This document shows, piece by piece, positions 47,163-58,696 of a stretch of DNA of 64,000 bases. Location: assembly GCF_031755915.1 (NCBI RefSeq), contig NC_083390.1:16585001-16649000 (forward strand), given 5' to 3'. The notes under the pieces were generated by a model. It saw only the letters and a program-made list of their open reading frames with translations, ran no database searches and was not told where the DNA came from. Each line of letters starts with the position of its first letter. Within the stretch, counting starts at the first letter, position 1. Source of the stretch: Ziziphus jujuba. Its lineage: Eukaryota; Streptophyta; Magnoliopsida; Rosales; Rhamnaceae. A program made the position numbers and the translations under genes.

Positions 47163-50033
47163 TGACAGGACCCACCCAGGGAACCCTCCCAGGACCTCCC
47201 GGGTGATCCCGCCTAGTGAAGTCCCACTGGACAATCTCTAGAAAATATTCAATGGAACCTCACATTAAAATGTAGATAAATCAACACCAGCATTAACATT
47301 AATACCTCAATATATATATATATATAAGTCCACAACCGGCCTATTGTACTACAGGCCATAACTTCACACATAAGTACCATGGTCTCTATTAAGTCCCATA
47401 TTTAAAATCAGAGCATTCTAAGAGTGTCAACAAAGTCTATGAGTACAAATAAGTAATAAATAAGTCCAGAAGATAACAATAAGTAAAGAAAAGGTAAATA
47501 CAGCTGCTATCGTGGAAGGATCAAAACGATAGGCTGTGCGCGAGGTAGACTGCTACTAGCTGCCTAGGCCTAGGGGAACGAATTTAAAACAATAAAATGT
47601 GAGATAAAAAAATCTCAGTGAGTGGCATAGTATAATAGAAAAATAATGATTTATTTCTAAAAAATCTTTCTCTCAAGACCTCTCATTCCACTCGTTTGAA
47701 AAGTTCCCCGTTTAAAAATCATTCCACAAAATCCAAACTTGTACCCCAATTAATATCATAAAAAAACCGATGCTCAAAAGTATGAATGAACAATCATTGT
47801 AATATTATGAAATGTCTCAAATCAAGATATAAACATTTGAGCATAACTATAATAAATACAGTTCCACCAAATAAATATAAAAATGCAAAAATCACCACAA
47901 TATTTATAAATCAACAATATATACAAACATATACAATGTACCATACGATTTACCAAACTGCAAACCATGGGATACACCCACCTCACGACCCTCAATATAT
48001 GAACGGTGTCGTGGAAATAATAAATAATCGTTGGGACGTACCCAACCTCACAGTCCGTGGCAATAATAAACCGTTGGATGATACCAACCTCACAGCACCG
48101 GGGTAATAATAATAAACCATCGGATAAATCCGACCTCACAGTCCGTGGTAATAATAGATAACCGTTGGATAAAACCAACCTCACGGCACCATGGTAAACC
48201 CAGCGTGCGGTAATATAATATAATATAATACTGATCCAAGATATTGGCATTACATGGTACATCAATTTAAAAATAACCAATACAGTATACATGAAACAAT
48301 CTTGTAAGATTATATATATACTTTTCCAAATGATACTGTATCATAAATCATAATTTAACATTTAAACTTCCACCGCTTAATTAAATACTTCAAAAATCTC
48401 AAAACATCATTTCAAACGAAATCCAGATATATCACAGTGAAATATATTCACCATAAACCAATTTTAAGCACATAAAATTATAAAATATTTGATCATGCTT
48501 AAAATTATATGATTTTCCATCTGGTTTCTCAAACCAAATAGTTTCCAAAATGATTTAAAATCTCAATTTAATTACCAAAATATTTAAATACCACAAGTCC
48601 ATTTATGGACCCATTAAAATTGGAAATCACTTAAAATATTATCAAAAGTCATATAAAATGATAATACATATATGTGAAAGCACATATTTATATATGCATA
48701 AAACAACATTTCAATCAAATGGTATATACATAAAATATTTAAACCACATATATATTATACTATATACCCAAAATATTTAAAAATGATTTAACCACTCACA
48801 GTACTGTAGATGCTCATGCCTGCTCCTCTACAGGATTGCCTCCAGGCTCAACTCGAGTGCCTGTAATATAATAAAATATTACTCAGGCTCCAAACAATTA
48901 AACCAGAGACACTTGTATAACCCAAGTGTCTCAAAATGATTTACAGTACTACAAAATTGCATAAATTGGACACCGGACAGTCCAATTATACCGCGTGCCC
49001 TTAGGACCCAATACCCAAAATTGGGGATTTTCACCCAAAGCCTAATTTTTCGAAATCGAACCACCTAATGGATCCTAATAATATCCAATTTCACTAATTC
49101 AACTCCAATTTTAACTAATTTGACCAATTTTGTCCAAACACAATCCCCAACTTATTCAAAAATTAACTAATTGATCCAAAAATGAAAATATTATCAAACG
49201 ACCTCCAAAATTCACAAACTTTATATTGACGGAAAGCCCAAGAGACAAGGAACTCATCAGTATGCTCACCTTGGTCCAAATTTTCCTCCAATGGTCAAAA
49301 AACACTGTTGAAGCGTCGGTCGAACTTCCCGTTGTTGGATCTTTCAAACGGTGAGAAATCTGGACAAAATAACCACGGAAATGAGCTCAGAGGGGTCAAA
49401 AATAGTGGAAAAGGTATATGGGTTGGCCTGAAACGGCCAAAAAATGAGAAAATCAGGCGACCCACCTCGCCGGCCGCCGTGGACTTTGCCAGCCCAATTT
49501 GGGCAGGTCCGGCCACTTCTTGCCGTGAAATTTCATGGCTGAGCTGGCCTTCAAGTGATCTTTCTAGTTGGTTGGCGCGTGTAAGTGGTGGTTGGCCGGA
49601 AATGGGCAAAACAGCAGTGACCCGGTTCGACGGTAAACGGGTCGAAATGACCCAGTTCGGACCCACGGGTCTGAGGAGAGAATTTCTTGGGTTTTGGGGA
49701 AGAAATGGGTATTTTGGGTTTTGTTTCCTGTTTGACACACTTACCTAGGCTTATATAAAGTCTTGGATCATTAACAGACAAAAACTAGGAACTGGCTTGG
49801 ACACTGATTTAAAATTTATGCTTAAAACTTCTCAGAACCATAACTTTTTATCCGTAACTCAGAATTTGGCGTGCCGCCAGTCTATGAACTCGTATCGACG
49901 AGATCTACACAATGATACCTCAGTCAAACCAAAAATATTGGTTATTGAAAAAGTCAACTTGAACTCATATATTGTTCACTTGGTCAAACTTGTTTAATCA
50001 TGTATTTTTTTTTTTTTTGTACGGGGTGTTACA
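47163..50033 (-). mobile_element. Solo LTR, family B (B2), inside the copia 3' LTR
   Basis: A 2,871-bp element with TGACAGGACCC and GGGGTGTTACA ends and a perfect TSD ttttc (47158-47162, 50034-50038). It is closely similar to B1 throughout, including the minisatellite (about 47985-48195). Taking it and the TRIM out rejoins the copia LTR (gtaatgaagttttctgtatt), matching the 5' LTR at about 42528-42547. Confidence 0.9.
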
Positions 50034-50174
50034 TTTTCTGTATTATATTTTACAAGCTTTTGCGCATGCGTGTAGCTTGTTTATTTTGTAATTTCTCATA
50101 TTCTTTATGTAAGCTTTCTGTATAATTCATTTTTTATTAGCTTTTTAATATCTAAGTTTTTTTATTAGCTTATT

Positions 50175-50352
50175 GATTGAAGCAATACTACATGTACCAA
50201 ATTTTTTCACCAAAATTCTGATAAACAATTACATGGCAATTTCTTAATAGTTTAAATTATTATTGTCCTATTTTCATGGAAAGATAAACCAGTTAAAAGA
50301 TACCAAATCATGGATACAAAAATTTTGGTAAAAAAATTTGATCACGCTAGAT
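50175..50352. mobile_element. Small MITE in the copia 3' LTR
   Basis: Inverted segments gtaccaaattttttcaccaa and ttggtaaaaaaatttgatca lie near the two ends. ttattgat and ctattgat flank it, suggesting an 8-bp hAT-like TSD with one change. The 5' LTR lacks it (cttattgataattaag is continuous at 42660). The ends are approximate. Confidence 0.5.
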
Positions 50353-50433
50353 TTATCCTATTGATAATTAAGCTTAATTTTTGGTTTTGTATATATATAT
50401 ATATGTATATATATAATATTTTCTAACAATATA

Positions 50434-50932
50434 TAGTCTAATTTTGGTTTTTTAGCGACAACTATGTTAGATTTGGAATGGTTAAAGATAATTATTCCAT
50501 CAAATTCGAAAACGAAAACAAAAGAGACAATCCATTTAATTTTATTAAAAACAACTAAAATGCTTGCCTTAAACATGTGAGGAGTCTCCTATTTTTCTTT
50601 TAAAAAATGTTTAATTTTATTTATTTTTTAATAAAAAATGTTTAATTTTATATCAGATTCAAAAAAGAAATAGAAGATATATAATAGTTTGTTTTACGCG
50701 TTATACTTTTGTTGCGTTATATATATTCTTTTGCATAAATATATAAAAATAACGACTAGTTTATGAAAAGAAATAACAAACTAAATTAATAAATGATCAA
50801 AATCAAGCAAGCCATGTGATAAGAAACGTGGGTTGAAGTGGAAAGTGACTGATACAACTCTTTAACCCAGCAAAAGATAGATCATTCCAAATTCAATTTT
50901 GCAGAAAAAAAGAGAAGCAAAGAACCTAGGAG
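50434..50932 (+). promoter_or_regulatory. Upstream region of gene 4
   Basis: The first 100 bases continue the gene 2/3 downstream block. The rest is the gene 4 promoter. TATA candidates are ttatatatat near 50718 and atatataaaa at 50739-50748. The leader before the ATG is purine-rich (gcagaaaaaaagagaagc). The conserved upstream blocks of genes 1-3 were not found. Confidence 0.45.
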
Positions 50933-53563
50933 ATGAGCAGCAAAGCCATGGTTGGTGTTGAAGAGTCAAAAACTGTGGACTCCAAGGGCAACTCAAATAT
51001 AGGAGAATTCAAATTAGAAAAATCAAAGAGTTTGAATAATATTGCACGGGTAAAATCTGATCAGAAGTCAAACAGTTTGTTCATTTCACGGTCGCGGTTA
51101 TCCCGGTTGTTATTGTGCCGACTTGGAGCCATTGCCATGCTAGTGTTGTCTGCTTATATGCTAGAGTTGAGCACCCTGAGAGAGGTTATGAGGTCAAGGG
51201 TTTTCATGCTTCGATCTTCTTCTCTGAATATTAATGATCCACTTCAAAGTAAGTACAAATTATTTGTTTATTATATGATTTGGAAGTTGTCTGTTGAATC
51301 TTGTGTTTGAACCTTAGTTATATTACCTTCACTTTAAAAATAATAATGATGATAATTTATATATCCAATCTTGATTATAAACCTGCTAGCTAGATTATCT
51401 GCCTTTTGATATGTCTTCTTACCTTCATATACGTCCTTTATGATTTTGCTTATATTAATTTTCCAGTAGAAATTAAATCCTTAGTTGTTGTACCACTGAC
51501 CTTTAATTTCATAAACAATAACACTTTGTGTGCCAATTTGTTTATTAATTATTTTGATATCAATTAATATAACATTATTTTATTTATAGGATGGGATATA
51601 TCAGTTTATTGATTTATATTAAATCATATTAATGTATATATATATATATATATTTAGTTTAATAGAGCTTTCCACATACAATTTTTTTTTATAAAAGTAT
51701 TATACAAATAATCTAAGCTTTTTAATTAATTTAATCTAAAGGTTCATATTTATATTTTTAAAATATTTAAATATTTTATATCCATATTCAAATATTATTT
51801 ATTATTTACTTAAATTATTTGTTAATGCTAAAATTACTCTCCATTCTCTCCTAATTAAGTGCAAATGCTTTTTCTCTCTCTTATTTGATTTCTAATTTCT
51901 AATTTTAAGACACAAATATTTTCTTTTCTTCTCACAAAGAACCAAAAAAAAAATTATATATATATATATATATGAAGAAGAGTTTCATGGTTTTAATGAT
52001 TTTCGGCACCAAAAATTTTTTTTTTTCCTAAAAAATAAATAGTTTAATATATATATATATATATGAGATTTTTTTTTTATCTAATAATGGATTAAGCAAC
52101 TTCATCATTTAATTATTTAAATAGTATATCATTGAGACGTTTCAGGAATCTATTTCAAAAATAATAATAATAATTATACAGATAAAAAGAAAAAAAAAGA
52201 ATTATGGATTAGGAAGAGAGATAGATGATTAAGATAGAGGAAAAAGAAAGATTATTTAGGTAAAAAATAAATGTTATTTGAATATGAATATGAGATATTA
52301 AAGGATGTTTAAAAAGATAAATATGAACTTTTAAATTAGCTAAATTAAAAGAACTAGATTATTTGTTAAATACATTTGTCAAAAAAATTTCTATGGGGAA
52401 CCTTCCTTATTTAATTTATATTGATTTTTCAACCCTTAAAATATGAGTTAATTACACTTTTATACTCTCTAGTTTCAAGTAGTTGCATTTTCAACCTCAA
52501 ATTTAAAACATTTCAATTTCGAGCCTCAGATTTTAGTTTGTTGAGTTGTGGTCCAATTGGAATTTTTTTCTTTTTTTGGGGGTAACAATAATTTAACCAA
52601 TATTAAAAGATAATTTTTGTAATTTAAGCCCTCTAGATTTAAATTTATTGTAATTTAAGCTCTTTATTTTCAAATATATATATATATATATATTTTAATA
52701 CCCTTAGACTGTTAACCATCGTTTGCCAAACATCCAACTGGACCAAAATAAAAGAAATTGAAATTTGAGGATATAAATTGAAACATTTTAAATTTGAAGA
52801 TTTAAACTACAACTTTTCGAAATTAGAAAGTATTAAAATGTAATTAAATCTTAAAATATTGTTTATTATTTGTCATATGCATTTGTAAATGGTAATTATA
52901 CAAAATTGGTGTTCAATGTCTTCAATTAGTTCATAATTTCAAAAATCAGTAAAGTTTACCTACAATTACCAGTTTCATTTCATAAATCATTTCCAATGGT
53001 TTTTCCTCAAAAAAACAGATCTATCATGAATTATAAGAACCATATCAAAGTTCTATACATATACATATATGCATGTCTCAGATATGTAACATATAGCTAT
53101 GATTTGTACAAAAATGTTGTCAAGTTTAATTCTACATATAAAGCATGAGGATTCGTCCGTCCTACTCAGTCACTTTCAATTAATATCATCATTACATTAA
53201 TTTATTTGCAGGTGCACATTTTTATGACAACAATGGATTTCTAACAATTTCAGCCAATGGAGGATTGAATCAAATGCGAGCCGGGGTTAAGTGTATATAT
53301 ATATATATATATATATATAGGTTGACTTGGTAATATTATGTTAAGGTCTATAATCACATCGGTAGATTTATTTGGATTTTTTTAATTGGATTAAACATAT
53401 CTTTAAAACAAAAACCAAAGGGTTGATTTCATAGGTATATTTTAGCATCAAGGATAATTTGTTCGGAATTTGTCCACGTCCTCCAGAATAAAGTTATATC
53501 TGCCAATAAATCAGTTATATTCAAAAATAACATGATATATTGAGAGATATAACCTAATCATTG

Positions 53564-53606
<43 letters not shown>

Positions 53607-55882
53607 AGAATTTCTTGATAAGAAAAAGATTATATTAATATAACTTGCTTCTTTTTTACTAAGCTTTACTAGTTAGCAAGTTTTTATTGGTATTATACTT
53701 AACTATAAAATTAAAAAATTAAAAAAAAAATAATAATTACCTGTAACTATGCTGCACGCAGATTTGTGACATGGTAGCCATTGCAAGATATTTGAATGTC
53801 ACGCTCATAATTCCTGAACTAGATGAAACCTCCTTTTGGCACGACCGCAGGTGGGTCAAAATTCTACAACTATTAAATTAATTGATAATGTATAGTTTAT
53901 AAATTGCCAATTATCAAAAAAAAATTTGGTTGCTAAATTTTGGCAGTGGATTCCAAGATATATTTGATGTGGATTACTTTATCAAATCTTTGAGAGACCA
54001 AGTCCGGATATTGAAAGAAATTCCTGATGAACAGAAGAAAAATGCAGAGATAGCTAAGCTCTATCCCATTTCACCTACGAGATGGTCCACCATTTCATAC
54101 TATAACAAAGTGGTTTGCTTTCCAAATCTCCTCCTCAAAATTTTGATTAAATTTTTTTGGGCCAAGACTGTTTTCTATGACTGATTCTGATGCTTCATTA
54201 TATGTGTAAAACAGATACTTCCTCAAATTAAAAAGAACCAAGTCTTGCACTTCAACCAAACTGATTTCCGGCTCGCCAATAATCATCTTCCTCTAGAGCT
54301 TCAACAATTTCGTTGCCGCGTAAACTTCAAAGCTCTTCGATTTGTTCGTCCGTTAGAGGAACTGGGCCGGAAAATTGTTAGGCTTCTTAGGGAAAAAGGT
54401 CCATTCTTAGCTCTTCATCTCAGATATGAAAAGGACATGCTAGCATTTTCTGGTTGCACTGAAGGTTGTAACAACAATGAAATTGTAGAGTTGACAAAAA
54501 TGAGGTGAGACAGAACACTTTTTATATATACCTCAATAGAAAAAACAGTTTAATCAACAACACAATTAGAGTTTTTAATTATCTCCTTACATGTTTTTTT
54601 TTTTTTTTTTAATTTCAGATAGAGTTGAGTTTTAACCTAAGATTTTAAAAATATATAACTCTGACATCAAATTGAATTACTACTTCTTTCAAAACTAATG
54701 TGTAAGATTGATCATCATTTCTTTCGGTTAGAGTTTTTAATTGTTTCCATTTTATAAAAAAGAAAAAAAAATTAATATGATGTTTCCATTTTTAGATATC
54801 CATAACTAATGTGTATATTTTTCAGATTTGCCTACCCATGGTGGAAACAAAAACTAATAAATTCAGTGAAAAGAAGAAAAGATGGAGCATGTCCTTTAAC
54901 CCCAGAGGAAACTGCACTTGCATTGAGAGCCATGGATATTGATCCAAGTACCCAAATTTATATTGCTGCTGGTGACATATATGGAGGAGAAAGGAGAATG
55001 ACACCTCTCAGATTAGCTTTTCCACATTTTGTAAGTGAAAAACATATACATTGCCATATTTTGCTTGTGGATTGAATTTTTCTTTATTATTTTGTCCATG
55101 TGAAAAAGGTTAACAAGAAGTCACTGCTAGATCATTCAGAACTTGGTCCCTTCTGGAATCATTCAAACCAGATGGCAGCACTGGATTATATTGTGTCAAT
55201 GGAAAGTGATATTTTTGTTCCTACCTACAAAGGAAACATGGCAAGACTTGTCGAAGGCCATCGACGGTATTAAAATATATTAGTTTTTTTTTCTCATTGA
55301 AAAAGTTTAATCATGGGTAGCATGAAAGTTTATGTAGGATTCATTGTATAGTTTCCAAACTTTTCATTCCGACCTAATTGAATTCAGGATTAAAGATTAA
55401 TATCTGTAGTCATTATCATTTGGACTATTCTTGAACTAAAATATTAAGTAAGAAGCTGCACCATTTATATTTGGATAAATAAATATTGTATAACACAATT
55501 AACCAAAAAATGATAACAATATAAATTGAGTAACACACTTTTAATAATTAAATTGTTTTTGTTCAATTAATTTATTTTAGATATGTCCTTTTTTATTTTT
55601 TCACTTTTTTTTTTTTTTTTTTTTTTTTTTGGTTGCAGATACATGGGGTTCAAGACCACAATTCTTCTAGATAGAAAGCTTATTGTGAATCTTACAGATG
55701 AGTATAAGAATGGAAGTCTAAGCTGGGATGAATTTTCCAAAGCAGTGAAGACAGGTCATACTGATAGGATGGGTGCCCCCACATCAAGAAAAATGGCTAA
55801 ATATCCAATGCTTGAAGATTATTTCTATGCTAATCCCCAAGAATGCTTGCCATCGCCTCCAAAAATATCAAACCCTGCATAG
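50933..55882 (+). CDS. Gene 4: GT106/O-fucosyltransferase-like glycosyltransferase
   Basis: Eight exons give 513 aa: 50933-51248, 53212-53285, 53762-53850, 53947-54112, 54215-54504, 54826-55030, 55109-55266, 55639-55882. All introns are GT-AG; intron 2 uses an off-consensus GTTAAG donor. The hydrophilic N-terminus is ~58 aa, followed by a membrane segment (~59-80). Motifs are [30 protein letters not shown] (from 283; the other copies have EMDM), [51 protein letters not shown] and [10 protein letters not shown]. It is the most diverged of the four. Exon 2 is 6 bases longer. Intron 1 (1,963 bases) holds a MITE. A Golgi glycosyltransferase of cell-wall pectin is the likely role, by family. Confidence 0.88.
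52445..52849. mobile_element. MITE with ~95-bp inverted ends and a 10-bp TSD
   Basis: The left end (gagttaattacacttttata) and the complement of the right end (atttaattacattttaatac) stay similar for about 95 bases. cttaaaatat flanks both sides (52435-52444, 52850-52859). The 10-bp TSD suggests a Mutator-type non-autonomous element. It lies in intron 1 of gene 4. Confidence 0.7.
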
Positions 55883-56075
55883 CGTTTTCTTTTTCTACTT
55901 AGGCCGTTACGGTATTGTTATAGTTTTTTTTTTTTTTTTTTTTTTTTTTCCATCATCGTGTTGTTGTAGCTTTTAAATTAATCAATTTTAGCTACGTTGA
56001 AAAAATAATAGACATAGACAGTGCACAGTAAGTAGTTATTTCAAAATTGATGTAAGTTTTAAAATTAGCATTTAT

Positions 56076-56410
56076 ACTATGTTTGGATGTAAAGAATAAG
56101 AAGAAAGGAAATGAAAATTTTAATTTCTTTGTTTGGATTGTTAAAATGAGATGAAAGGAAAGAATAAGGAAGGAATAGATTATTATTATTTTGACCATCT
56201 AGTTTTCTAATCAAATTTGACAGGAAAGGAAAGGAAAGGAAAAAGTGTTTAATGAATCGAATATTCCAATATTATCTTTATTAATTAAAACCTAATTAAT
56301 TGAGATATTTTATATTTAGGATATTTTTGTAAAAATATAAACTACATTAATTATTTTTTACTTTTCTTTTTCTTTCCATTAATAATAGTCCAAACAAACA
56401 ATGTTTATAA
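56076..56410. mobile_element. Possible MITE downstream of gene 4
   Basis: Left tttatactatgtttggatg and right gtccaaacaaacaatg, then tttataaat, are roughly complementary. The interior is AT-rich with (aaagg)n near 56220-56242. It resembles common plant MITEs with gtttgga ends. The TSD is not defined. Confidence 0.4.
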
Positions 56411-56590
56411 ATATTTTCTTTTCCTTTATTTTCCCTTCATTTCCTTGGGTAGGTTGTACGTTAGATACTTTGTTCCCAAAAAAAAAAAAAAAAAAGGTTT
56501 GATTGCACTTAATGTATCAATAAATAATTTTAAGATAAACTTTTTTATTGTGCATAGATATTTATATATATACATATATATATATATATA

Positions 56591-56890
56591 CTTGTTTAAC
56601 CATAAACCAAAATTTATATAAGTCAAACCATTATTTTTTATATATTATAATATGATAAATTAAATAATTAATTCATAGTATGTGATAAAGGATATATATA
56701 CACTTGTTTAATCATAAATCAGAATTTATATAAGTCAAATCATTCCTCAAGTTTGATTGCACATAAATATATAAATATATATATATATTTGTTTAACCAT
56801 AAACCAGAATTTATATAAGTCAAACCATTCTTTTTTATATATTATAATATGATAAAATATATAATTAATTCATAGTATGTGATCAAGGAT
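56591..56890. repeat. Local repeats of a 40-base unit
   Basis: cttgtttaaccataaaccaa plus aatttatataagtcaaacca recurs at 56591, 56703 and 56788 with small changes. The first and third copies share a longer tail (tatattataatatgataaa and attaattcatagtatgtgat), giving a larger period of about 197 bases. Confidence 0.8.
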
Positions 56891-56939
56891 ATAATTCAAA
56901 TAATACTAGAAATAATAATAAAAAAAATTATATATCACA

Positions 56940-58190
56940 TATAATCCAACACATAATTTCCAAAATTATTTTAGAAAATAAAGTTCACTCATAGATCATA
57001 ACTCAAACCAACTCCTCCATCAAATCGCTTCCAATATCAGTTCGGTGTCTAAAATAACAGTAAAATATTTCTCAAGTTTCAAAAATTAAACCAAAAACAT
57101 TGGACGCATATCAATGTCCCAAAATAATTTTAATAATTCTAAAATTTCTAAAATCGAACATCGAACAGTACTGCGAACCCTAAATATCTGATATCTAACA
57201 TTGTGGCTTTTCCATCTAGAGGCAAAATTAATTGAAATTAAACCTTCTATTAGATCTCATTAATATCTAATTACACTAATTTAACTTTAATTTTGTCCAA
57301 TTTTTCCAATTATGTCCAAACACAGTCTAATTTATCCTATATTAAACTAATTAACCTAAAAATAGAAAAATTATCAAATAATATTCAAAATTTATAAACT
57401 TTATATCAATGGATAGCTTGTAGAATGTATAACAAGAATCCAAGCTTACCTTGATCAAAAAGTGTTGCCCCTGGCTGAAAAACACATCGAAAAATTCACC
57501 AAACTTGATGCTAATTGATCTCTCAATCCGTAAAGAATTTCAACAAATAGATGATGCCAATGGATCAAAGGGTCCAAATTAGAGGAGAAAGAGGCATGGA
57601 TATAGCTAAAACAGCTGAAAAACAACAACTGGCCTAAAACCGAACCCTTTGCCTCAACTAGCTTCATATAGTTGATCCCCCAGCATCTGCCAATAGATTA
57701 GCTAGAAAATTGGGCATTTTGCTCACCAACAAGTGGCCTTGTTGGTTGGTCATCATCTGTAGGTCACCGACACTGGAAAATGAATCAAACAGGCATTAAC
57801 CCGATTCGTCGTTAAAATGGGTCTGGTTGATCGAGTTCGAATTCCATAGGTTTGGGAAAGATTTTTAGGACTTTTTGAGTATTTTTTTAATTTGCTAAAT
57901 GAGGACATTGATTCTCAAGATATACATAAACATTAAATCCGCTAAAAGATAAAAAATGGATTACTTTGGATACATATAAATTCTTATATTTAAAAACATC
58001 TATAACCATAACTTCCTAACTGTAACTCAGAATTAAACATACTACCAGTATACAAACTCTTATCGAGAAACTATACGCTACAATGTATTGGTCAAAAAAA
58101 ATTCTAAACCAATAAAAGGTTAAACTTATGGCCCACTTACAGTCTAATTAGTCAATCTCAGTTAGACCAAATAAAATTTTAATTTTAATT
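56940..58190 (-). mobile_element. Diverged, truncated family B-like LTR
   Basis: Ordered matches to B1 14690-15850 include the ttctcaagtttcaaaaatta block, tgtccaaacacagtc near 57313, aaattatcaaataatattca near 57368, and the aacttcctaactgtaactca segment near 58010. Neither terminus is intact. The ORF at 57455-57667 is part of this LTR. Confidence 0.6.
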
Positions 58191-58696
58191 TCCAATTTTG
58201 GAACAGATTGTCAAATTAATATTTTGTTTATGCAATGAATGATTTCTGAAGTGAAGACTAATCTTTGATTAAATTATTATAGTAAAGAATTATCAAGGCA
58301 ATGCGACAACATTTGAAAAATGGAGGTTAGGGCCCTAAGGACTAGAGACAATGTGGATCGTCCTAACTAGCTACATGTTTAATCAAATATAAAATCCCCA
58401 CCACTGTACCTTTTCTATTTCCTCAAACGATAGATCCTAAATATTCAGATTGTATTGATTTTCTTTTAATATACAAGTGGTTTTTCCTTAGGTGATAATA
58501 TAATATTCGGATTGATACAAGTAAAACCAATTAATAGTCTGATATGAAAATTATTAATTAATAATATCCTATTAGTTCACTTTTTTCATGCATATTTTAA
58601 ATTTTAAATAGTTTGACATATGAATGGGCCAATAAACAATATAATATGCATAGTCATTTTCTTATTTAAAAGAAAATAATGTTATCCTAATAATTT

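Larger units (their letters stand above)
41875..50428 (+). mobile_element. Decayed copia-type LTR retrotransposon with nested insertions
   Basis: The 5' LTR is 41875-42754 (TGTTGGAAAA ... TTTCTAACA). The 3' LTR runs 45842-50428 and is interrupted by a TRIM, a solo LTR and a small MITE. The perfect TSD is atata at 41870-41874 and 50429-50433. A gtggagaat polypurine-like tract ends just before the 3' LTR. The internal 3.1 kb is mostly non-coding. 45175-45255 reads DNIADPLAKGLIE and GNGLKP, the end of copia RNase H, with an 85-base duplicated copy just upstream. Most gag-pol is lost. A (GT)n run lies at 42562-42589 in the 5' LTR. Confidence 0.8.

Noticed and set aside
49295..49748. 147-aa and 146-aa ORFs on opposite strands
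   Set aside because: They are the GC-richer part of solo LTR B2. B1 has stops at the same place.
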